Of a stretch of DNA of 5,951 nucleotides, positions 1 to 4,992 are shown piece after piece. The DNA comes from Candidatus Omnitrophota bacterium (GTDB taxonomy: Bacteria > Omnitrophota > Gorgyraeia > Gygaellales > Profunditerraquicolaceae): assembly GCA_903882345.1 (NCBI GenBank), contig CAIRWO010000135.1, positions 1 through 5,951 on the forward strand. Direction: 5' to 3'. Each line of letters starts with the position of its first letter. Position 1 is the stretch's first letter. The notes below the pieces were generated by a model that had not been told where the DNA came from, did no database searches, and was given only the letters and a program-made list of their open reading frames with translations. Both the position numbers and the translations under genes were made by a program.

Positions 1-552
1 ATGGCAACGCAGAGGCCGTCCGTTGACGTTATCACCGGAGTTATTAAGGCCAATTTTCCCGCGCGCATATCGTTTAAAGTCGCCTCTAAGGTTGATTCCC
101 GTACCGTGCTTGATATGAACGGCGCGGACAAGCTCTTAGGCAAAGGGGATATGTTGTTCTTAAAGCCGGGCGAAGCAAAATTGACCCGCGCCCAGGGCTC
201 GCTTGTAAACGACAAGGAAATTGAAAGGGTCGTTGACTTTATTAAGGCGCAGGCCGAACCGGTTTATGACGAAGAAATACTTAAGGATGCGCATAAGTCG
301 GGTTTGGGCAGCGGCGAAAAAGACGAAATGTATGATGAGGCCGTAAGGGTAATCATGGAGAGTAATCAGGCATCGGTGTCAATACTGCAAAGAAGGCTGC
401 GTTTTGGGTATACGCGCGCCGCGCGCATCATTGACACCATGGAACAGGAAGGGCTTGTCGGGCCGTTTGAAGGCAGTAAGCCGCGCAGGATCCTTGTTGA
501 CCGGGAAGCATGGATGAGAAGTCAGGTTATGCCGCTTGAAGAGGAGAGGTAG
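1..552 (+). CDS. ftsK: DNA translocase FtsK/SpoIIIE, C-terminal part (5' truncated by window)
   Basis: This is the end of an FtsK/SpoIIIE-family ATPase, the hexameric pump that moves chromosome ends through the division septum and activates dimer resolution. The first codon is ATG, but it falls inside the conserved motor segment MATQRPSVDVITGVIKANFP, which lies far from the N-terminus in the family, so the gene begins before the window. Residues 1-90 (window numbering) are the last part of the RecA-like motor, including the FPARISFKVASKVDSRTVLD stretch. After an acidic linker, residues about 108-175 form the winged-helix gamma domain that reads the polar KOPS/SRS DNA signals, with the typical RFGYTRAARIIDTMEQEGLVG segment at about 134-154. 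The stop lies 4 bases before the rodZ start, so the genes are co-transcribed. The family call is firm. Membrane anchor and Walker A are outside the window and cannot be judged. Confidence 0.96.
   Translation: MATQRPSVDVITGVIKANFPARISFKVASKVDSRTVLDMNGADKLLGKGDMLFLKPGEAKLTRAQGSLVNDKEIERVVDFIKAQAEPVYDEEILKDAHKSGLGSGEKDEMYDEAVRVIMESNQASVSILQRRLRFGYTRAARIIDTMEQEGLVGPFEGSKPRRILVDREAWMRSQVMPLEEER
541..549 (+). promoter_or_regulatory. Ribosome binding site that fixes the rodZ start
   Basis: The purine run GAGGAGAGG, in the last codons of ftsK, lies 7 bases before the ATG at 557. This spacing supports 557 over the more upstream in-frame ATG at 536, which lies before this Shine-Dalgarno sequence and would add seven residues (MKRRGSK) not typical of the family. 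Confidence 0.7.
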
Positions 553-556
553 TAAG

Positions 557-1390
557 ATGGAACCTATCGGAGAGAAACTCAAAAAAGCGCGTCTGGAAAA
601 AGGCCTTACCCTTGAAGAAGTACACAGAAAGACAAAGATCCATTTAAATGTCTTAAAGGCCATCGAGGAAGGCAGCCTTGTGAATTTTAGCCCGGTTTAT
701 ATAAAGGGTTTTTTAAAGATTTACTGTAAATTCCTTGGGATAGAATATTCGGATTCACTGTTTGACCATAAGCAAATTCAGCCTTCGCTCAAGCCGGCAG
801 CGCAGGAAAAAATAAAAATGCCTTTGCCGATTGATACCGCGCCCATATGGGATCCCGCCCTAAAGTTCATCCGTAGTAAAATAAAGGCCATCCTGTTTAT
901 AGGCATAATTTTTATAGCCGCGCTAGGTTTATTTAATCTGGGTAAATTTATTACTTTGAAAGCCCGCCATATGCCTAAAAGAACCGCGGTCAGCGCAAGG
1001 CAGGTTTCATCGCAGGTAAGACAGGAAAAGAAAAGTGAAGCGGCAAGGCCGCGGAAGCTGGCAACTCAGAAGCCGGCCGCAGTATTGCCTAAGCCGCAGC
1101 TGCAGCAGAAGCCTGAAGAGACGGTTATTTCAGGCATAAGGCTGGGTATACGCGCTAAAGAAGACTGTTGGATGCAGGTAAAGACCGACGGAAAAACCAT
1201 CTTTCAGAATATTTTAAAAAAAGGAAGATTTGAAAACTGGCAGGCAAAAGACAAGATCGAGCTTTCGTTGGGAAATGCCGGCGTTGTAGAGCTGGAAGTG
1301 AACGGTAAATTTATCTCCAGCCTTGGCCGCCGTGGACAGGCAGTAAAGAATATATTGATCACTAAAGAAGGATTAACTACACCCAGATGA
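557..1390 (+). CDS. rodZ: RodZ-like helix-turn-helix membrane protein (DUF4115 C-terminus)
   Basis: This 277-residue protein has the RodZ layout. Residues 1-70 are a cytoplasmic Xre-type helix-turn-helix (IGEKLKKARLEKGLTLEEV, then KTKIHLNVLKAIEEG and YIKGFLKIYCKFLGI). A single transmembrane helix sits at about 109-130 (IKAILFIGIIFIAALGLF). A basic Lys/Arg/Gln/Pro/Ala-rich linker spans about 140-190. The outer domain at about 192-272 resembles DUF4115, with the CWMQVKTDGKTIFQNIL pattern. In known bacteria RodZ ties MreB filaments to the membrane and the peptidoglycan elongation machinery. The HTH there mainly binds MreB rather than DNA. The 536 ATG is possible but less likely because of the Shine-Dalgarno position. 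The gene follows ftsK by 4 bases and ends in an ATGA overlap with rimO. The family is clear; the shape role is by homology, since no mreB is in the window. Confidence 0.9.
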   Translation: MEPIGEKLKKARLEKGLTLEEVHRKTKIHLNVLKAIEEGSLVNFSPVYIKGFLKIYCKFLGIEYSDSLFDHKQIQPSLKPAAQEKIKMPLPIDTAPIWDPALKFIRSKIKAILFIGIIFIAALGLFNLGKFITLKARHMPKRTAVSARQVSSQVRQEKKSEAARPRKLATQKPAAVLPKPQLQQKPEETVISGIRLGIRAKEDCWMQVKTDGKTIFQNILKKGRFENWQAKDKIELSLGNAGVVELEVNGKFISSLGRRGQAVKNILITKEGLTTPR

Positions 1391-2631
1391 CGAAAATCGG
1401 CATATTAAATCTTGGTTGTCCGCGTAATCTCGTAGACGCAGAGAATATTTTAGGCAGGCTTTCCTTGAGAGGCCACCGCATCGTAGATATGGACAAGGCT
1501 GATGTGGCAATAATCAATACCTGCGCTTTTATTGATGAAGCGAAAAGAGAATCCATTGCCGCAATATTTGATATAGCCGGCCTTAAGAAAGAAGGTAAGA
1601 TCAAAAAAATAATCGTTGCCGGGTGTCTCCCGCAGCGTTATAAAGATAAATTAAGAAAAGAGCTGCCGGAAGTAGATGCCTTTGTAGGGAGTATTGCCTT
1701 AAACCACAGCTTAAGCCGTTTTCCGATTACTCCCCGGCACTATGCCTATATCAAGATCTGCGAGAGCTGCGTGAATAACTGCAGTTATTGCGTGATACCT
1801 AAATTGAAAGGGAAGTTTACCAGTCTTGATATTGATGCGGTGTTAAAAAGAGTGGAAATGCTCGGGCAGGATGGTATATCTGAGCTGAATGTCATCGGCC
1901 AGGATATCACTGGATACGGGATAGACCTCTATGGTAAAAAAATGCTCCCTGAGCTTTTGCGCCGGATGGTGAAAAAGGCAAAGGGTATAGGCTGGATCAG
2001 GCTGCTTTATCTATACCCGGGGAGCGTAGTGAACGAATTGCTTGAGGTGATGGCGGCTGAGCCGAAGATCTGTAAGTACATCGATTTGCCTGTTCAGCAC
2101 ATAAACGACAGGATACTAAAGCTGATGCACAGGCGCACGCGCAAGAAAGACATCCTGGATTTAATCGATAAAATAAGAAAAAAGATCCCCGGCGTGGCGA
2201 TAAGGACTTCGCTGATCACAGGTTTTCCTTCAGAGACGGAAAAGGAGTTCGGGGAATTATTGGAATTCATCGCTGACGTAAAGTTTGAGCGGCTGGGGGC
2301 GTTTACTTATTCAAGGGAAGAAGGTACCTCTGCCCATCGCCTTAAAGGCCAGGTGCCGGAGAAGATAAAATCAGAGCGCTTCAATCGGATCATGTCTTGC
2401 CAGAAACAGGTTTCCGAACAAAATAACCGGAATTTCTTAGGTAGGGTGATGGATATTCTCATTGATGAAAAAGGCAGCGATTATTATCTTGGCAGGAGCC
2501 AATACGACGCGCCGGAGGTAGATGGCACGGTTTACGTGAAATCCGGCCGAGCTTTAAGGCCAGGCGATTTTGTAAAGGTAAAGATTACCGATACACTGGA
2601 ATACGACTTAGTAGGAGAACCCACACAATGA
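1387..2631 (+). CDS. rimO: Ribosomal protein S12 methylthiotransferase RimO
   Basis: RimO is a radical-SAM enzyme with two iron-sulfur clusters that adds a methylthio group to an aspartate of ribosomal protein S12. The N-terminal MTTase domain (residues 1-about 105) carries the three cluster cysteines C11, C46 and C80, in LGCPRNLVDAE, NTCAF and AGCLPQRY. The LGCP(R/K)NLVD form is typical of RimO and differs from the tRNA enzyme MiaB. The radical-SAM motif CVNNCSYC gives C128, C132 and C135. The C-terminal TRAM domain (about 350-412) has the RimO-like GRSQYDAPEVDGTVYV segment. At 414 residues it is slightly shorter than common RimO proteins (about 430-440), mainly in the linker before the radical-SAM core. 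The start overlaps the rodZ stop as ATGA, and the end overlaps pgsA the same way, so translation is probably coupled. Confidence 0.95.
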   Translation: MTKIGILNLGCPRNLVDAENILGRLSLRGHRIVDMDKADVAIINTCAFIDEAKRESIAAIFDIAGLKKEGKIKKIIVAGCLPQRYKDKLRKELPEVDAFVGSIALNHSLSRFPITPRHYAYIKICESCVNNCSYCVIPKLKGKFTSLDIDAVLKRVEMLGQDGISELNVIGQDITGYGIDLYGKKMLPELLRRMVKKAKGIGWIRLLYLYPGSVVNELLEVMAAEPKICKYIDLPVQHINDRILKLMHRRTRKKDILDLIDKIRKKIPGVAIRTSLITGFPSETEKEFGELLEFIADVKFERLGAFTYSREEGTSAHRLKGQVPEKIKSERFNRIMSCQKQVSEQNNRNFLGRVMDILIDEKGSDYYLGRSQYDAPEVDGTVYVKSGRALRPGDFVKVKITDTLEYDLVGEPTQ

Positions 2632-3206
2632 ATATTGCCAACCGTCTTACATGCTTGAGGATAATGCTCACTTTTGTATTTATGTTCTTTCTTTTCTGCC
2701 ACGGCCTCTGGGCTAAATCTTTGGCGCTTTTGGTTTTTATCTTTGCCGCGCTTTCCGATTTTTTTGATGGTTGGATCGCCCACAAGAAGAATATGGTCAC
2801 CGATTTCGGAAAACTGATGGACCCGATAGCGGATAAGATCCTTGTGATCGCCGCATTCGCGGCATTCGTGCAGATGCAGCTGATCGAAGCCTGGATGGTG
2901 GTAATCATCATTGCCCGGGAAATACTGATTACCTCGCTGCGCCTGTTCGCCCTTAATAAGGGAAAGGTGCTTTCGGCGACAAAGGCGGGTAAGCATAAGA
3001 CAGTATCCCAGATGGCAGTTATATTCCTCATATTGGGGTTCATCGTTTTAAAGGAAGTAATGCTGACGTTTTATACTTGGAATCCTGCCTGGGAAAAGCT
3101 ATTCCGTGAAGGTATCTATATCCTGATGCTGGTTACCATAGCGCTCACCCTTTATTCCGGCCTCTCTTATTTGTGGGATAACCGTAAAATAATCGCCAAA
3201 CTTTAG
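2628..3206 (+). CDS. pgsA: CDP-diacylglycerol--glycerol-3-phosphate 3-phosphatidyltransferase
   Basis: PgsA is an integral membrane enzyme that joins CDP-diacylglycerol with glycerol-3-phosphate to give phosphatidylglycerophosphate, the committed step to phosphatidylglycerol. Its 192 residues contain several hydrophobic helices and the CDP-alcohol phosphotransferase signature spanning residues 44-69. D44, D47, G48, G61, D65 and D69 are all present, so the metal-binding and catalytic aspartates are intact. The usual AR of this motif reads A51-H52. The later segment AREILITSLRL...SATKAGKHKTVSQ matches PgsA rather than phosphatidylserine or phosphatidylinositol synthases. An AGGAG at 2613-2617 sits 10 bases before the ATG, which overlaps the rimO stop (ATGA). 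The next gene encodes the phosphatase acting on its product, which strongly supports the assignment. Confidence 0.94.
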   Translation: MNIANRLTCLRIMLTFVFMFFLFCHGLWAKSLALLVFIFAALSDFFDGWIAHKKNMVTDFGKLMDPIADKILVIAAFAAFVQMQLIEAWMVVIIIAREILITSLRLFALNKGKVLSATKAGKHKTVSQMAVIFLILGFIVLKEVMLTFYTWNPAWEKLFREGIYILMLVTIALTLYSGLSYLWDNRKIIAKL

Positions 3207-3213
3207 ATCAATA

Positions 3214-3681
3214 ATGATCCCGGATTATTTCATTAAGGTAGCCGCTACCTTTTTTTACGTCGGTTACCTGCCGCTGGTTCCCGGCACATTCGGAAGTATC
3301 GCCGGGCTGATCCTGTATTTTTTTCTAAAAGGTAACAGCCTTTTGTATTTAGCGGCGGTTTTGCTTATCGGCTTCCTGGGTTTTGTTTGCAGCGGCCGGG
3401 CAGAAAAAATATTCGCTACACAAGACCCGAAATATGTCGTCATCGATGAGGTGACCGGAATGCTCATTAGCCTGGCATTCCTGCCTTACGACATAAAATG
3501 GGTAGTGATCGGATTTTTCCTTTTCCGGCTTTTGGATACACTAAAGCCTTTTCCGGCAAGCAGGTTTCAAAGGATGCATGGAAGCTTGGGGATAATGGGG
3601 GATGATATTGTCGCGGGCATATATTGCAATATTGTCCTTCAGATAGTCTTCTGGTTAGGAAAGTGTTTTAGATTTTCCTAA
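3214..3681 (+). CDS. pgpA: Phosphatidylglycerophosphatase A
   Basis: PgpA removes the terminal phosphate from phosphatidylglycerophosphate to give phosphatidylglycerol at the inner membrane. The 155-residue protein shows the family marks in order: GYLPLVPGTFGS (residues 17-28), the acidic V-I-D78-E79-V segment, FRLLDTLKPFP (104-114) and LGIMGDDIVAGIY (125-137). Three or four hydrophobic stretches surround them. Length is normal. The ATG follows the pgsA stop by 7 bases. I see no good Shine-Dalgarno sequence, so translation probably depends on ribosomes arriving from pgsA. It is the last gene of the plus-strand operon and converges on thpR with a 21-base gap. Confidence 0.94.
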   Translation: MIPDYFIKVAATFFYVGYLPLVPGTFGSIAGLILYFFLKGNSLLYLAAVLLIGFLGFVCSGRAEKIFATQDPKYVVIDEVTGMLISLAFLPYDIKWVVIGFFLFRLLDTLKPFPASRFQRMHGSLGIMGDDIVAGIYCNIVLQIVFWLGKCFRFS

Positions 3682-3686
3682 CCATT

Positions 3687-3721
3687 GAAAATCGTATTTG
3701 AATTATTGTGAAACGATTTTC
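3687..3721. terminator. Possible bidirectional hairpin between convergent pgpA and thpR
   Basis: A perfect 9-bp inverted repeat, GAAAATCGT (3687-3695) and ACGATTTTC (3713-3721), flanks a 17-base loop holding the thpR stop. It sits where two convergent operons must end. The stem is AT-rich, the loop is long and neither side has a clean T-run, so this is a weak terminator candidate. A third arm, GATTTTC at 3671-3677 inside the end of pgpA, could pair with 3687-3693 instead. Confidence 0.35.
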
Positions 3722-4284
3722 TGAAGGCTTGTTTCGTGCAGTGGTTCGTAGGCCGGGCCTTTTGGAGAAAGCGTACTTTTAAACAAGGTGATCTTTCCTG
3801 CCGGCAATTCAAGAAGTTTCTCGCCTAATTCCTTATTGATCTCTTCAATACCTTCTGTAAGTTTTAACCTGTGAAGGCCCGATTTTACCCTGCCGATTGT
3901 AATGTGAGAACTGAATTCGCGGGTTTCTTTAGGGATACCGATTTTTTCTATTTTTTCCTCCAATTCTTCCGCGATTTTTAACACTTCTGCGCTGCCTTCA
4001 TCAATGCCGATCCATATGACACGGGGATATTTTATATTAGGAAAAGCGCCGGCAGAAGACAGCCGCAGGGAAAATGCATTTTTGTCCTTGGCTGTGTCTT
4101 CGATGATCCGGATCAAGGATGCCTTTTTTTGTGCGTCAATTTCTCCTAAGAATTTTAATGTAAGGTGGATATTGGCGGGGGAAACCCATTTTACGTCTGC
4201 GGCAGAGGCCTTAAGCTTTTCTTCGATCCGGCCCAGATGATCTTTTATTTCTAGCGGCAGGTCAATGGCAATGAAGGCCCTCAT
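3703..4284 (-). CDS. thpR: RNA 2',3'-cyclic phosphodiesterase (2H family, 2'-5' RNA ligase-like)
   Basis: This is a 193-residue two-histidine (2H) phosphoesterase. Both catalytic HxTx motifs are intact: H40-L-T42 in NIHLTLKFLGE and H127-I-T129 in SSHITIGRVKS. The N-terminus MRAFIAIDLP is the family's usual opening and supports this start. Characterised ThpR/LigT proteins hydrolyse 2',3'-cyclic phosphate RNA ends to 2'-phosphates and can reversibly form 2'-5' linkages in vitro. The physiological role is not settled. The ATG overlaps the stop of the upstream pncC as ATGA, and no Shine-Dalgarno sequence precedes it, only an A-rich stretch, so coupled translation is likely. ThpR often accompanies cinA-type genes near recA; no recA is seen here. 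Confidence 0.93.
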   Translation of the reverse strand: MRAFIAIDLPLEIKDHLGRIEEKLKASAADVKWVSPANIHLTLKFLGEIDAQKKASLIRIIEDTAKDKNAFSLRLSSAGAFPNIKYPRVIWIGIDEGSAEVLKIAEELEEKIEKIGIPKETREFSSHITIGRVKSGLHRLKLTEGIEEINKELGEKLLELPAGKITLFKSTLSPKGPAYEPLHETSLQKIVSQ

Positions 4285-4751
4285 AGAAAATGTTTTTTTA
4301 GTAATTTCAACGTTTCTTGCGCGGCGGATTTTCTTACGGTTGAGCGGGTGCCCTTAAAGTAAAATTTTTTGCAGATTTTCCGGTTAGTGTCTCTGATGGC
4401 AATAAATACCGTGCCGACGGGCTTACCGGGAACTGCGCCGGTTGGCCCGGCGATCCCGCTGATACCTATTCCGATATCTGCTCTTGCCAGTCGCTTTATT
4501 GCCTCGGCCATTTTTACACAGGTTTCTTTAGATACCGCGCCGTATTTAATGATTACCGGTGAGGGGATGCTTAAAATTTTATTTTTGGATCTATTATTGT
4601 ATGTTGTAACCCCGAGAAGGAAATATTTTGAACTCCCCGGGTTACGGGTAAGGAACTCGGAAAGCATGCCGCCGGTGCAGGATTCAGCTGTGGCAATGGT
4701 TTTTTCTTTTTTTAATAATAACCGGTGGACCTGTTTTATTAACCGTTCCAT
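4281..4751 (-). CDS. pncC: Nicotinamide-nucleotide amidohydrolase PncC (stand-alone CinA C-terminal domain)
   Basis: PncC deamidates nicotinamide mononucleotide to nicotinate mononucleotide, recycling the NMN released, for example, by NAD-dependent DNA ligase. From the chosen start the protein has 156 residues, the size of the stand-alone enzyme. The N-terminal molybdopterin-binding-like half of full CinA is absent. Visible family motifs are TIATAESCTGG with the probable catalytic Ser24, YGAVSKET, GIAGPTGAVPGKPVGTVFIAI, and FKGTRSTVRKSAAQETL near the end. An ATG at 4757, two codons upstream, is in frame, but it lies against the -10 box of the predicted promoter. Transcription should begin at about 4751, so I prefer the ATG at 4751 and a leaderless message. 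If RNA starts further upstream, 4757 would be the start (158 residues). The gene overlaps thpR as ATGA. It could also be named cinA. Confidence 0.9.
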   Translation of the reverse strand: MERLIKQVHRLLLKKEKTIATAESCTGGMLSEFLTRNPGSSKYFLLGVTTYNNRSKNKILSIPSPVIIKYGAVSKETCVKMAEAIKRLARADIGIGISGIAGPTGAVPGKPVGTVFIAIRDTNRKICKKFYFKGTRSTVRKSAAQETLKLLKKHFL

Positions 4752-4755
4752 AAGC

Positions 4756-4780
4756 ATATTATAAACGGGTTTTATAATAT
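4756..4780. repeat. 25-bp AT-rich palindrome over the pncC promoter
   Basis: The arms ATATTATAAA (4756-4765) and TTTATAATAT (4771-4780) are perfect inverted repeats of 10 bp around the 5-base centre CGGGT. The palindrome contains the minus-strand -10 box and most of its spacer, and abuts the plus-strand -35 box. Because it lies upstream of both predicted transcription starts it would act as DNA, possibly as an operator. It may instead be a by-product of AT-rich promoter sequence. Confidence 0.5.
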
Positions 4781-4786
4781 TGACAA
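4758..4786 (-). promoter_or_regulatory. Sigma-70-type promoter for pncC-thpR
   Basis: Read on the minus strand, a -35 box TTGTCA (4786-4781) and a perfect -10 box TATAAT (4763-4758) are separated by exactly 17 bases. The expected start of transcription, 7 bases past the -10 box, is base 4751, the A of an in-frame ATG. No other strong promoter is visible upstream of pncC. Confidence 0.75.
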
Positions 4787-4807
4787 GCCGGTATTTTATG
4801 CTATACT
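4780..4807 (+). promoter_or_regulatory. Sigma-70-type promoter for the FMN riboswitch and ribBA
   Basis: A perfect -35 box TTGACA (4780-4785) and a -10 box TATACT (4802-4807) are separated by 16 bases, with a TG dinucleotide (4799-4800) forming an extended -10. The expected transcription start is about 4814, the first base of the riboswitch P1 helix. The -35 box overlaps that of the divergent pncC promoter by five bases. Confidence 0.75.
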
Positions 4808-4813
4808 ACATTA

Positions 4814-4931
4814 TAAATCTTCGGGATAGGTGTAAATCCTAACTGGTAGTAAAGCCTACGAGTTCCCAATAGGGAACAGATCAAGTGAAATTCTTGAGCC
4901 AATAGTTACAGTCTAGAAACTAGAGGATTTA
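4814..4931 (+). ncRNA. FMN riboswitch aptamer (RFN element)
   Basis: Sequence and foldable helices match the RFN element, which binds flavin mononucleotide. P1 pairs 4814-4822 with 4923-4931 (9 bp, one G-T). P2 pairs 4827-4830 with 4838-4841. P3 pairs 4846-4849 with 4856-4859. The variable P4 pairs 4862-4867 with 4872-4877 around an AATA loop. P5 pairs 4881-4885 with 4893-4897. Conserved landmarks include ATCTTCGGG at the 5' side, AGGTG, GCCTACGAG, CAGATCAAGTGAAATTC and GAGCC followed by ACAGTC. The segment between P6 and P1 is unusual, reading AGAAA where the family usually has GGAUG. Its position directly before ribBA agrees with feedback control of riboflavin synthesis. Confidence 0.92.
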
Positions 4932-4945
4932 GATAAAATATTAGT

Positions 4946-4980
4946 GCCCGAAGATTATCTCTTCGGGCGTTGTTGTTTTA
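4946..4980 (+). terminator. Intrinsic terminator of the FMN riboswitch expression platform
   Basis: GCCCGAAGA (4946-4954) and TCTTCGGGC (4960-4968) form a perfect 9-bp GC-rich stem with a 5-base loop, followed by the T-rich tail GTTGTTGTTTTA. The 5' arm can instead pair with aptamer bases 4816-4825 (10 perfect bp), which would act as an antiterminator when P1 is open. FMN binding stabilises P1 and should therefore favour termination. Confidence 0.85.
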
Positions 4981-4985
4981 GGGAG
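4980..4985 (+). promoter_or_regulatory. Ribosome binding site of ribBA
   Basis: AGGGAG lies 7 bases before the ATG at 4993 and starts right at the end of the terminator tail. It is outside the hairpin, so control appears to act on transcription rather than by hiding this site. Confidence 0.7.
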
Positions 4986-4992
4986 TCAATAT

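Noticed and set aside
379..663. Minus-strand open frame of 94 codons
   Set aside because: It lies opposite the ftsK end and rodZ start, has no family resemblance, and both plus-strand genes are well supported.
1377..1604. Minus-strand open frame of 75 codons
   Set aside because: It is opposite the conserved N-terminal domain of rimO and has no independent support.
2532..3043. Two long minus-strand open frames (152 and 154 codons)
   Set aside because: They are antisense shadows of rimO and pgsA; their compositions look non-native and they have no convincing start signals.
3264..3467. Minus-strand open frame of 67 codons
   Set aside because: It is the antisense shadow of pgpA.
4004..4240. 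Plus-strand open frame of 78 codons
   Set aside because: It is the antisense shadow of thpR.
4369..4764. Plus-strand open frame of 131 codons opposite pncC
   Set aside because: The minus-strand frame shows strong PncC motifs; this frame has no recognisable domain.
4773..4778. A second plus-strand TATAAT as an additional promoter
   Set aside because: No acceptable -35 box lies 16-18 bases upstream and there is no extended TG; it arises as the mirror arm of the palindrome.
4808..4992. Possible tRNA or small protein gene in the intergenic region
   Set aside because: The folded elements match an FMN riboswitch and terminator, and no cloverleaf or credible short frame is present.
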